A stretch of 14,560 bases of DNA from Ruminococcus sp. AF46-10NS (lineage in GTDB: Bacteria; Bacillota; Clostridia; Lachnospirales; Lachnospiraceae): NCBI RefSeq assembly GCF_003474435.1, contig NZ_QRNF01000062.1, positions 1-14,560 of the forward strand. Direction: 5' to 3'. Under the pieces are notes generated by a model. It worked only from the letters and a program-made list of their open reading frames with translations, was not told the DNA's origin and did not search any database. Positions 1 through 7,388 of this stretch are shown one piece after another. The first letter of the stretch is position 1; each line of letters opens with the position of its first letter. A program made the translations under genes and the position numbers.

Positions 1-329
1 TTTTTTTATATTTTTCCATAATTTCCACTATTTTTGAGTATGTTTTGAAACCATTTTATTTCTTTATGGCAAAACCAACATTTTTACATGTCTGTTTTTG
101 TATGTTTTTACTAACTCAAAACATGTACAAATGTCATTTGACGAAAAAATTGTTTTCCCGTTCCTAACATAATTCCATGCGTGCCATTATTTCTACATAT
201 GCACGCAAAGTTCCATGTTTTTTATTCAGTCCCATAAAATGTACTGTATCCTCCGGTTTTCCCTCAAAAGATTTTCAGCCACACCGGTTTTCTCACAGTC
301 AGACGGGTATTTACGATCCGCATTCACAG

Positions 330-355
330 CGAAGCGTATTACTATTCACTCTGTG
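330..355. repeat. Dispersed intergenic motif, copy 1
   Basis: The motif begins CGAAGCG, continues TATTACTATTCACT and ends CTGTG. It closely matches a second intergenic copy at 8251-8280, which has CGAAGCTGT, then TATTACTGTTCACT, then CCGTG. Both copies are also preceded by a CAT a few bases upstream. Both lie in non-coding DNA upstream of plus-strand genes. The function is unknown; it could be a degenerate repeat family or a shared regulatory site. Confidence 0.45.
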
Positions 356-404
356 GACAGAACACACTTTATAATGCACAGGATACTTATCTGTGTTCCC
401 GCTC

Positions 405-434
405 TTTACACACAATCGAAAACTGTGCTAAGAT
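405..434 (+). promoter_or_regulatory. Probable sigma-A promoter for the DUF624 gene
   Basis: A -35 of TTTACA (405-410) and a -10 of TAAGAT (429-434) are separated by 18 bases. Transcription would start near 441 and give a leader of about 65 bases before the ATG at 506. Each hexamer is one base off consensus. The AT-rich context makes chance matches possible. Confidence 0.35.
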
Positions 435-505
435 TACCTGTATCGGACTTTACAACTGTGGTCTGTTTTTCATTTTTATATTTCTATATAAGGAGGTATT
501 TCGTT

Positions 506-1150
506 ATGAATCTTTTGAATGAAGATAATGTTGTTCATGTATTTCTCAACAAACTGGGCGACATTGTGATCGCCAATCTTCTTTTTATTCTCTGCAGTAT
601 CCCGGTGATCACCATCGGGCCTTCACTGACTGCCCTTTATCACTGCATGATGCGTACAGTAAAAGGGAATAACAACGGCACGACGAAAACATTTTTCAGA
701 GCTTTTAAGGAAAACTTCAAACAGTCACTGATCGTATGGCTGCTGATCCTTGCTGCCGGAGCCGTGATCATCCTGAATATACGTTTCCTGCTCCATGCAG
801 AAAGAAGTGCTGCACATATGCTCTTTTATCTTTCTGTGGGAGTCCTGACTCTGCTGATTATTTTTACTTTATACATCTTCCCGGTGATCGCAACCTTTGC
901 CAATACGCTGGGAGCACTTTGCAGAAATGCATTTCTGCTGGCATTTATGCATTTTCCCACAACGATTGCCATTGCAGTGATCACGATCTTTCCATTATAT
1001 ATGACTTATCTTGATGTAAAGCTGCAGCCACTTTACGTATGTTGCTGGTTTTTCTTCGGATTTGGACTTGTAGCTTTTATCAATTCGATGCTTTTGTATC
1101 GTTTTTTTAAAAAACTGCTTCCTCCGGAGGAGGATATTACGCTTTTGTGA
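506..1150 (+). CDS. DUF624 (YesL-like) integral membrane protein
   Basis: This 214-residue protein looks like a member of the DUF624/YesL family, small membrane proteins of Firmicutes often found beside sugar-uptake genes and AraC or two-component regulators. Its biochemical role is not known. The sequence shows about five membrane segments (near residues 20-45, 73-92, 104-131, 143-168 and 176-200). The start LLNEDNVVHVFLNKLGDI followed by a hydrophobic stretch with IPVITIGPS is typical of the family. I chose the ATG at 506 because AGGAGG lies at 491-496. The open frame extends further upstream only into AT-rich, non-protein-like sequence. The stop at 1150 is 23 bases before the AraC-type gene, so the two are probably co-transcribed. 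No sugar transporter genes are visible in the window, so the usual metabolic context is missing or lies elsewhere. Confidence 0.8.
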   Translation: MNLLNEDNVVHVFLNKLGDIVIANLLFILCSIPVITIGPSLTALYHCMMRTVKGNNNGTTKTFFRAFKENFKQSLIVWLLILAAGAVIILNIRFLLHAERSAAHMLFYLSVGVLTLLIIFTLYIFPVIATFANTLGALCRNAFLLAFMHFPTTIAIAVITIFPLYMTYLDVKLQPLYVCCWFFFGFGLVAFINSMLLYRFFKKLLPPEEDITLL

Positions 1151-1173
1151 CAAAAAACAGGAGGCCCAGTCAA

Positions 1174-1608
1174 ATGAAAAAAGAACCCAACCCCCAGCAC
1201 GCTCTTTCCGTCTACTTCTGCGGTCAGGAAGACTGTGGCCCGAACCACTCCTTCGGTCCAGCCATGCGCCCACACTACCTCCTCCACGTGATCTTCCACG
1301 GCAAAGGCATCTACCAGTGCAGCGGCCACACCTACCATCTGAAAGCAGGTGATGCTTTTCTCATCCGTCCAATGGACTCCATCTACTACCGCGCTGACAG
1401 CTCCGAACCCTGGAGCTATGCCTGGGCGGGCTTTGACGGCTCCACCTGCAAAGAAATCCTGAAACAAACCATATTTTCCGACTCGCTCATCTTCACCCCG
1501 GAAACACCCGCCCTGAAAAACAGCCTCCTTACCCACATGCAAAACCTCCTTGACACCTTTTCCGAAAACAACGGAAACGGCCTTTCCTCCGCAGGAACCT
1601 CCTCCTGA
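1174..1608 (+). CDS. AraC-family regulator, N-terminal sensing half (split by frameshift)
   Basis: These 144 residues look like the cupin-type effector-binding domain of an AraC/XylS regulator: PHYLLHVIFHGKGIYQC followed by LKAGDAFLIRPMDSIYY and WSYAWAGFDG. The start at 1174 is chosen because AGGAGG lies at 1159-1164; the GTG at 1147 overlaps the previous stop and has no suitable site. The frame ends with TGA at 1606-1608, before any DNA-binding domain. The matching helix-turn-helix half starts in the -1 frame at 1608. Intact family members are usually 270-300 residues, and the two halves together fit that size. Inserting one base near 1597 would read through as AG-Y-LLLML, which suits the linker of such proteins. 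It follows the DUF624 gene closely and may control sugar-related genes, but the target is unknown. Confidence 0.75.
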   Translation: MKKEPNPQHALSVYFCGQEDCGPNHSFGPAMRPHYLLHVIFHGKGIYQCSGHTYHLKAGDAFLIRPMDSIYYRADSSEPWSYAWAGFDGSTCKEILKQTIFSDSLIFTPETPALKNSLLTHMQNLLDTFSENNGNGLSSAGTSS

Positions 1609-1991
1609 TGCTATCCGTCATGCAAAAAAAGCCTTCCGAAAGCAGAACCGACATCTCAACCCTCTACTTTCAGCAAGCTTCCGAATACATCAGGAACAAT
1701 TACGCCTACCCTATCCATATCTCTGACGTGGCACGCTACGTAGGAATCGAACGTTCCTACCTTTACCGTATCTTCATGGAACACGAAAATACATCACCAA
1801 AACAATATCTCCTGAAACACCGCCTCCAGATGGCAGCCCAGCTTCTCTGTTCTTCCTCCTGCACCATCACAGAAGCAGCACTCTCCTGCGGTTTCCGGGA
1901 CGCCCCATCCTTCTGCAACTATTTCCGACAGGGAACCGGCTACACTCCAAAGGAATTCCGCAAAGCCTACAGCGGAACTATCTACATCTGA
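1608..1991 (+). CDS. AraC-family regulator, C-terminal DNA-binding half (split by frameshift)
   Basis: This 127-residue frame carries both helix-turn-helix motifs of the AraC family. The first is around residues 37-57 (ISDVARYVGIERSYLYRIF). The second is around 86-107 (ITEAALSCGFRDAPSFCNYF), followed by the family signature GYTPKEFRKAY. Its ATG at 1608-1610 shares one base with the TGA that ends the N-terminal half (TGATG). An AGGA at 1593-1596 lies 11 bases before it, so translational coupling of two separate polypeptides is conceivable. A single-base deletion in what was one gene of about 270 residues is more likely. Confidence 0.75.
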   Translation: MLSVMQKKPSESRTDISTLYFQQASEYIRNNYAYPIHISDVARYVGIERSYLYRIFMEHENTSPKQYLLKHRLQMAAQLLCSSSCTITEAALSCGFRDAPSFCNYFRQGTGYTPKEFRKAYSGTIYI

Positions 1992-2080
1992 CCAGATACC
2001 TGCACTCCGTCATTTTCCTGCCTACAGGAAGATAACAGTTCTTAACTGCAGACAGTCCGGAACAATTTCATAATAGCAAA

Positions 2081-2136
2081 AAAAGACGGAAACCCTCCTG
2101 CAAACTCTGCAAATGATCTCCGTCTTTTATTTTTTT
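2081..2136. terminator. Bidirectional intrinsic terminator between convergent genes
   Basis: A perfect 10-base-pair stem (AAAAGACGGA at 2081-2090 with TCCGTCTTTT at 2119-2128) is followed by T-rich sequence at 2130-2136 on the plus strand. An A run at 2078-2084 serves as the U tract for the minus strand. The loop is 28 bases. It lies between the AraC-type gene and the convergent ABC1 kinase gene, and overlaps the stop codon of the latter. Confidence 0.75.
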
Positions 2137-3728
2137 CCTGAAAAGAAATGCTTGATAAACACATACAGAACAATAATAAAAGCAAACACATAACCAAAGG
2201 CGCCCAACGCCGGAATCCCCCACAGCTTTGGTTTCATATCCGTAGTACAGATAATGCTGGAACTGATCAGAAGCGCCATCACCCACAGTCCCATCACAAT
2301 GTTGCGCACCAGCCGCCGCAAAAGCCACGCCAGGTCATCTGAAGCATGAAGATCCAGATTGATCTTCGTCTGCCCTTTCATGCAGCCTTGAAGGAAATCC
2401 GCTGCCAGAGACGGAATATCAATGGCACGCCGAAGGGACCAGACAAGATTTTTGCCACCTTTTTTGATCTCATGCTTCCAGTTCCCATTACTGAACAACT
2501 GCTCCTTGAGCCTTGCTGCGGCAATCTGTGTCATATTGATCTCCGGGCAGATCTCAGCCAGAACCCCTTCAACATGGGTCAGTCCTCGCGCAAGCATGGT
2601 CAGTCCGTGAGGCATCATGATCTTATTCTCCTTCATGACCTCCATCAGATCCACCATGACTTCTGCCACATCAATGTTTCCCATATCTGCAGTACCGTAT
2701 TTATCCATAAGTCCGCGGATATCCTCATACAGCTTGCTGGAATCCGGTTTTCCTTTAAATTCACCAAGAGCCAGGACCGCATCCTGGATCTTGCCTATAT
2801 TGTTCATGGCAACACCTTCGATGGCTTCGCTGATCAACTGGCGGTCTCGCTCCGTCAGCCGTCCCATCATTCCCATGTCGATCCAGACGATCTTTCCCTC
2901 CTGGATCCGCACGTTTCCCGGATGCGGGTCTGCGTGGAAAAAACCATCCTCCATCACCTGTTTGATGAAATTATCCACATATTTCGTTCCAATCTCATTA
3001 AGATCATAGCCATTGGCCAGAAGATTGGCTTTGTCATTGATGGCAAAACCGTCAATATATTCCATCACCAGAATATGAGGAGAAATATACTCTCGGTAAA
3101 GAATTGGCACTTTAACAAAAGCCACATCTTTATTCTTCTTGGCAAATTCCGCCATGTTGGCAGCTTCTGTCAGGAAATTCATCTCCTCCTGGGTCACTGT
3201 CCACAGCTCGCTTAAAACCATGTTCAAGTCCACCATACCCTTGATGCTTACCGGCGGCATCAGACGCACAGCCTTATGCATCAGGCCGATATCCCTTGCC
3301 ATGGTTTCATAGATTCCCTTACGCTGAACCTTGATCACAACTTCTTCTCCGGTTTTCAGCGTAGCGCGGTGAACCTGGGCAATTGAAGCAGCACCCAGCG
3401 GTTTCTGCTCAATATGCTGAAATTCTTCCTGCCACGGACACCCCATTGATTCCTCCAGAACCTCGATGACCTGGGAAAATGGCATAGGTGGTACATCCGA
3501 GCAGAGCTTCATCAGCTCGTCACAGTATCTCTTTGGAAGAATATCCGAACGGAGGGACATGATCTGACCCAACTTAATATAAGTTGGGCCCAGATCTTCC
3601 AGTATGAGCCGGAGCTTCTCAGGAGAAACACCCCGGGTGATTGCATGCTTTTTCAGAACGGCTGTAATCTCTCTCAGCCGTTCTCCATATCCGTTATTTT
3701 CTTTCTTCTCCTGTTCTTCTCTGCCCAT
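2127..3728 (-). CDS. ABC1/UbiB/AarF-family atypical protein kinase, membrane-anchored
   Basis: This 533-residue protein has the hallmarks of the ABC1 (UbiB/ADCK) kinase-like family. These are the KxGQ motif at residues 52-55 (IKLGQIMS), the alanine-rich nucleotide loop near 110-122 (PLGAASIAQVHRA), the lysine of VIKVQ at 133, the catalytic loop FFHADPHPGN (263-272) and a metal-binding Asp in WIDMGMMG (D284, with DMG in place of the usual DFG). Two hydrophobic helices near 477-495 and 505-526 anchor the C-terminus. Proteobacterial and mitochondrial members support ubiquinone synthesis. An obligate anaerobe would not make ubiquinone, so the role here is open and may concern isoprenoid or membrane lipids. 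The gene lies downstream of a phasin-like gene on the same strand, a pairing I recall from other clostridia. CGGAG precedes the ATG by six bases. Confidence 0.88.
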   Translation of the reverse strand: MGREEQEKKENNGYGERLREITAVLKKHAITRGVSPEKLRLILEDLGPTYIKLGQIMSLRSDILPKRYCDELMKLCSDVPPMPFSQVIEVLEESMGCPWQEEFQHIEQKPLGAASIAQVHRATLKTGEEVVIKVQRKGIYETMARDIGLMHKAVRLMPPVSIKGMVDLNMVLSELWTVTQEEMNFLTEAANMAEFAKKNKDVAFVKVPILYREYISPHILVMEYIDGFAINDKANLLANGYDLNEIGTKYVDNFIKQVMEDGFFHADPHPGNVRIQEGKIVWIDMGMMGRLTERDRQLISEAIEGVAMNNIGKIQDAVLALGEFKGKPDSSKLYEDIRGLMDKYGTADMGNIDVAEVMVDLMEVMKENKIMMPHGLTMLARGLTHVEGVLAEICPEINMTQIAAARLKEQLFSNGNWKHEIKKGGKNLVWSLRRAIDIPSLAADFLQGCMKGQTKINLDLHASDDLAWLLRRLVRNIVMGLWVMALLISSSIICTTDMKPKLWGIPALGAFGYVFAFIIVLYVFIKHFFSGKK

Positions 3729-3832
3729 ATGATTCTCCGTTTACATTGTTGTCAGCTGGCTATCATTTCCTGTCTGTCATTTTTCGCAATTCAACAGGGG
3801 ACTTACCTTGATCTGTTTTGCTCAGACTCCTT

Positions 3833-4267
3833 TTATTCTGCTGTATCTTCACTTCCTGCTTCTTCCGCAGTCTCCTCAGCAGGAGAAGCCTCAGCCTCCG
3901 TCTCCTCTGCAGGTGCCTCTTCTGCCGGAGAATCCTCAGCTGCTTTTTTCTCAGCAGCCTCAGCCTGCATGCTCTCGATCTGTGCCTTCACTGCTGCCAG
4001 CTGCTCCGGTGTCAGCTTGGAAATCGTGGCCTTCAGTTCTTCCTGATCATTCTTTCTGGCTGCGGACTCCTTTACAGAATCAGCTGCTGACTTAACTGTT
4101 GATTTGATATTGTGCTTCAGTTCCTGATTGAGGACCTTGCCCTGCTCAACAGTAAGCTCGCCTTTTTTAACCAGATCATCCAGGATCTCTTTTGATTTCT
4201 CAGCTGTCACTGCTGCTGTACCAATTCCTGCCAGTAAAATTTTCTTCAGTCCTTCTCCTAATTCCAT
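3833..4267 (-). CDS. Phasin-family-like protein with acidic low-complexity tail
   Basis: This 144-residue protein resembles COG3937 (phasin / polyhydroxyalkanoate synthesis regulator-like) proteins. It has an N-terminal helix (MELGEGLKKILLAGIGTAA), the segment SKEILDDLVKKGELTVEQGK (about 25-44), and a long charged amphipathic helix to about residue 110. The tail from about 112 is almost only Ala, Glu, Ser, Pro and Thr. The start at 4267 is preceded by AAAGGAG eight bases upstream. A longer open frame beginning at 4390 has no comparable site and unlike sequence. I see no polyhydroxyalkanoate genes nearby, so a granule role is not supported by context. The adjacent ABC1 kinase is the likely partner. 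The tail is repetitive and may vary in length between strains. Confidence 0.7.
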   Translation of the reverse strand: MELGEGLKKILLAGIGTAAVTAEKSKEILDDLVKKGELTVEQGKVLNQELKHNIKSTVKSAADSVKESAARKNDQEELKATISKLTPEQLAAVKAQIESMQAEAAEKKAAEDSPAEEAPAEETEAEASPAEETAEEAGSEDTAE

Positions 4268-4402
4268 AGTATATTCTCCTTTCCTGAAAACACACTCTGC
4301 CTGATACTGTAACCAACAATAAGACAGAACATCCTCGTTATCTCTGAATTCCTGTTTCATGTCACTTACGTAACTGTTCAATAGCTTCACAGTTAGCAGA
4401 CT

Positions 4403-4424
4403 GCTGAATTGTTCAGCTTTTTTT
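4403..4424 (+). terminator. Terminator-like hairpin pointing to plus strand
   Basis: GCTGAA (4403-4408) pairs with TTCAGC (4412-4417) around a TTG loop, and seven T follow at once (4418-4424). On the plus strand this is a compact intrinsic terminator. On the minus strand, where the neighbouring genes are, the poly-A would precede the hairpin and no U tract follows. No plus-strand gene is visible upstream, so its use is uncertain. Confidence 0.45.
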
Positions 4425-4803
4425 ACAATACTCCCAGAAAAGCAAGTCCTTTGGGAACAAAAATGATCAGTCCCACAATGGCTGCCATGATCGCTGCGAT
4501 CAGTACTGCACCGGCTGCTGTATCTTTGGCGATCTTTGCAAGAGGCTTACGCTCCTGGGTTACAAGGTCAACCACAGATTCCACAGCTGTATTCACCAGC
4601 TCCAGCGACATCACCATACCGAAAAGTCCCAGACAGATACACCACTCTGTCACCGAAAGCCCCAGTATCACTCCTGCGATCACTACGAGAACTGCCACTG
4701 TGCAGTGGATCTTCATATTCCGCTCATTGCGGATGCAGGTAAAAATTCCCTGGAAAGCATATCCGAAACTCTTATACAGCGGGTCCTTCTTTCTGCCTGT
4801 CAT
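4423..4803 (-). CDS. dgkA: Diacylglycerol kinase family protein (prokaryotic type, possibly undecaprenol kinase)
   Basis: This 126-residue membrane protein belongs to the small prokaryotic diacylglycerol kinase family. Gram-positive members often phosphorylate undecaprenol for recycling the cell-wall lipid carrier. It has FGYAFQGI and RNERNMKIH near the N-terminus. The active-site motif ELVNTAVESVVDL lies at 68-80 and PLAKIAKDTAAGAVL at 87-101. There are three hydrophobic segments (about 34-50, 54-72 and 96-117), which match the family fold and length. I chose the ATG at 4803, preceded by AGGTGAGG. A TTG at 4899 would add 32 residues but has no ribosome binding site. The gene lies alone behind its own probable promoter. 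Many Gram-positives carry dgkA with ybeY and era, but that context is not seen here. Confidence 0.9.
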   Translation of the reverse strand: MTGRKKDPLYKSFGYAFQGIFTCIRNERNMKIHCTVAVLVVIAGVILGLSVTEWCICLGLFGMVMSLELVNTAVESVVDLVTQERKPLAKIAKDTAAGAVLIAAIMAAIVGLIIFVPKGLAFLGVL

Positions 4804-4977
4804 TTCCCTCACCTGATTTCCTGTGTATATTCTTCCCACACGGTTCAGTCTGCTGTCCACTCCGTAAACAACAGTACCATTCACAGCTATTACCAGCAAA
4901 CAACAGCTTACACAACTCTGTTTACAGGCCTCTATCCTTCATGGATCTTATCTTCTGTGTCCGGGAATGTCAGGTTT

Positions 4978-5006
4978 ATTATAGCAAGTTTGTAGTAATA
5001 TTTCCA
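4978..5006 (-). promoter_or_regulatory. Probable promoter of the diacylglycerol kinase gene
   Basis: Read on the minus strand, TGGAAA (5001-5006) and a consensus TATAAT (4978-4983) are 17 bases apart. The start would be near 4971, leaving an unusually long leader of about 165 bases before the ATG at 4803. The remainder of 4804-5063 shows no gene that I can support. Confidence 0.45.
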
Positions 5007-5063
5007 GTATTTCAGGAAATTTAGGAAAATTTAAGAGGTATATGCGGTTATTCACAGATAACT

Positions 5064-6149
5064 CTATTCCACATTTTTCAATGCCTCATCCATTGGCACA
5101 TGACGGATCCTGCGGAACTCCATGATTGCAACAACTGCATAAGATGCAATACCAATGGCCATCATTTTCACATAGATCATCGGATCCACCCACATGGTGA
5201 TCCAGCCTGAAATACCGGACAGCATCATCTCACGGAACAGAACTTCCATTACCTGCCGCTCAATAGGAAGACTCAAAAGCAGACAGAACACAACCACAAG
5301 GGATGTAGACAGGATATAAAGCCTGCTGATCTCGCCATCTGTATAGCCAAGGATCTTGGTTATGGAAATCGACTGGGCATTTTTTTCGATGATGACCTTG
5401 GAAAGAAGATAGATCACGACCAGGAAAATGATCACAGCAAATCCGTACATCATTCCCATCATATCTCCCATGGAAACATCCAGCTGCCTGGATATCTTTG
5501 TAAGAGATTCCAGATTGACCACTGAGCCGATATATTTTTCCTTGATATCCTTAATCTCCGTATTGGAAAAATATCCGCCAAAATAATCATCTCCTAGGTC
5601 AAAAATCTCATTCAGATTGCTGCGTTCCATAAACACGCACAATCCTGCCGTATATTCATAGATCCCATCAACCTTGAAAGAATATTCATCACTTTCATAC
5701 TTTTCCTTAAGTGTGATGGTATCGCCCTCTTTAATCCGGAATTTATCCGCATAGGCACTGGAAATATAAACGCCGTCTCCGGAAAGATCCGCATGAATAT
5801 ATTTGCTGTCCGGCTCCACACCGTACAGAAGGATCTCCTCACTCTTATATTTTCCAGGAAGCGTATTCAGGGAGTATGCAGAAAATTTTTCCGCATCTTT
5901 ATTGTCTGTCCTGGTATCCATATAATATTCCAGAAGCGATATCATGCTATCCAGCTTGTTTCCAGATGTTACGCTTGCAGGAACACTCAGCATGTACTGA
6001 TATTTCGCCAGCATATTATTCCGGATCTCAAGCTGATAATGATCCAGTGCAGATGGCAGAAGCATTCCGAAAAATAACAAAAGATTGGCAAAAACAACTC
6101 CAATAAACAGTACAATATAATTGCTTGTATTCTGGAAGATCACACGCAA
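5064..6149 (-). CDS. FtsX-type ABC transporter permease, C-terminal half (split by frameshift)
   Basis: These 361 residues are the second half of a large FtsX/MacB-like permease. A membrane segment at 11-33 is followed by an extracellular domain (about 35-228) and three more membrane helices (about 231-252, 280-300 and 325-345). This pattern, TM then a soluble domain then three TM, repeats that of the first half. The frame opens only with a TTG at 6149 and has no ribosome binding site. In the same frame upstream the codons read GKKQKRAIYLSPKIGIFSRF, a natural continuation of the first half. It is therefore one gene broken by a net -1 shift at the seven-A run at 6204-6210. Joined, the protein would be about 770 residues, the usual size of such two-FtsX-domain exporters. 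Confidence 0.8.
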   Translation of the reverse strand: MRVIFQNTSNYIVLFIGVVFANLLLFFGMLLPSALDHYQLEIRNNMLAKYQYMLSVPASVTSGNKLDSMISLLEYYMDTRTDNKDAEKFSAYSLNTLPGKYKSEEILLYGVEPDSKYIHADLSGDGVYISSAYADKFRIKEGDTITLKEKYESDEYSFKVDGIYEYTAGLCVFMERSNLNEIFDLGDDYFGGYFSNTEIKDIKEKYIGSVVNLESLTKISRQLDVSMGDMMGMMYGFAVIIFLVVIYLLSKVIIEKNAQSISITKILGYTDGEISRLYILSTSLVVVFCLLLSLPIERQVMEVLFREMMLSGISGWITMWVDPMIYVKMMAIGIASYAVVAIMEFRRIRHVPMDEALKNVE

Positions 6150-6181
6150 ACGGAACCTAGAAAAAATTCCGATCTTCGGAC

Positions 6182-7378
6182 TCAGATATATGGCACGCTT
6201 CTGTTTTTTTCCGGAAAATCCCTTCGAAGGAATTTAAGCGGAGAAAGCTGCAGCCTGTAGCGGAGCACTGCATAATTGATCAGGACCATGATCACAACCG
6301 GCACAACGGTTGTCAGAAGAAACGCTTCTGCATTCCAGATCGTCACATATGTCGGCAGGCTGTAGCTGCCGTAATACATGGCAGCGCATACATCTTTAAA
6401 CACTGTATATCCCAGAATATTTCCGACCACTGCACCCGCCAAAGTAACCAGGACCGGCAACGTCATATAATGCCGGATCAGCTCCTGGCGTGTATAGCCG
6501 GATGCTCGCAAGGTACCGATAACTCCCGCTTCTTTTCGGATCGTGTTACTGATGGTGATCCCAAACACAAATGCCATAATTACAATAACGATATAAAGAA
6601 GCATGATCACCATGGCCTTGTCTCCACCCATATCATCACCTGTAAATATAATGGCCTGGTTCAGATATCTTGGGACAAAAGCTTCCAGTGTCACTGCTTT
6701 TCCAATATCTTCCATCAGATCCTCTGACACTTCTTTTTCCTGTTTTTCGTCTTTCGGCTGCTTATTGTAGATCCAGGAGTAGTTGTACTGAAGCTTATCC
6801 TGGTTCAGTGCCTCAAAGCCTTCCGGTGTCACGATTCCAACTCCGAATTTTACAGAATCAAACATTGAATCATTGTTATCCTGAAACAGGGCACTGTAGT
6901 CAGAAAGAGCAACAAGACCCGTGATCCTCCAGGATTTTTTTCCACGGGTAATGATGTCCCCTGCTTTCAGGCTGTTGTTGTCCGCATACATACGGTCAAT
7001 GGCAATCTCATCCTCGCCCTCCGGCATCTCACCCTCCATCAGGCAGACCTTGTTCACCTGCTCACGGTTCCTGAAGAAACGCATAGTACTTCCATTATCC
7101 AGCTCCTCTTCTATATAGAAATTTTCGTAAAGCTTTACGCCAAAAGCTTCGATATCTTTCCACTGGGATCTGTAAACTTTCTCTGCTGTGCGGAAATTTC
7201 CGTTTTCAATATTGTACTTGTCAAAGCTGTCATTATAGGCTTTCAGCATGCTTCCGTCTGCAACCAGAAAACCGGATACAAATCCGATGGTCAGCATCAT
7301 CATGAGAAAAACCACCAGATATTTTCCAAATTCCTCTTTCAGCTCTCTGGGGATACGCTTACGCAAAGGATTCTTCAT
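6182..7378 (-). CDS. FtsX-type ABC transporter permease, N-terminal half (split by frameshift)
   Basis: This 398-residue frame starts MKNPLRKRIPRELKEEFGKY and has a membrane helix at about 20-41. An extracellular domain runs from 42 to about 253. Three helices follow near 255-280, 306-328 and 350-374, with FtsX-type residues RKEAGVIGTLRASGYTRQEL between the first two. The last eight residues are read out of the original frame and end in a TGA at 6182. The true continuation is the frame beginning near 6203. The ATG at 7378 has AAGGGGG eight bases upstream and lies 10 bases after the ATPase stop, so the two are one operon. The junction carries A AAA AAC in the correct phase for -1 slippage (6203-6209 on this strand), with AAGGGA about 10 bases before it. 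Confidence 0.85.
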   Translation of the reverse strand: MKNPLRKRIPRELKEEFGKYLVVFLMMMLTIGFVSGFLVADGSMLKAYNDSFDKYNIENGNFRTAEKVYRSQWKDIEAFGVKLYENFYIEEELDNGSTMRFFRNREQVNKVCLMEGEMPEGEDEIAIDRMYADNNSLKAGDIITRGKKSWRITGLVALSDYSALFQDNNDSMFDSVKFGVGIVTPEGFEALNQDKLQYNYSWIYNKQPKDEKQEKEVSEDLMEDIGKAVTLEAFVPRYLNQAIIFTGDDMGGDKAMVIMLLYIVIVIMAFVFGITISNTIRKEAGVIGTLRASGYTRQELIRHYMTLPVLVTLAGAVVGNILGYTVFKDVCAAMYYGSYSLPTYVTIWNAEAFLLTTVVPVVIMVLINYAVLRYRLQLSPLKFLRRDFPEKNRSVPYI

Positions 7379-7388
7379 AACGACCCCC

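Larger units (their letters stand above)
1..505. other. AT-rich intergenic region with no gene
   Basis: I see no convincing coding region here. Short open frames exist, but they lack ribosome binding sites and any recognisable protein character. The first 180 bases are T-rich. They include an imperfect inverted repeat (97-108 against 118-131, a TTTGTA-TGTTTT type arm with a two-base bulge). Further on are a dispersed motif (330-355) and a probable promoter (405-434) for the DUF624 gene. Whatever gene lies to the left is outside the window. Confidence 0.6.

Noticed and set aside
371..376. TATAAT as the -10 for the DUF624 gene
   Set aside because: The only -35-like hexamer nearby, TGGACA, is just 10 bases upstream, too close for a promoter; the 405-434 pair fits better.
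1147..1173. GTG start nine codons upstream for the AraC-type gene
   Set aside because: It overlaps the stop of the DUF624 gene, and the AGGAGG at 1159-1164 fits the ATG at 1174 instead.
2346..3215. Open frame of 289 codons on plus, opposite the ABC1 kinase
   Set aside because: His/Ile-rich shadow of the kinase gene; no start signal and no recognised motif.
4804..4899. TTG-started N-terminal extension of the diacylglycerol kinase
   Set aside because: No ribosome binding site precedes it, and the protein from 4803 already has the normal family length.
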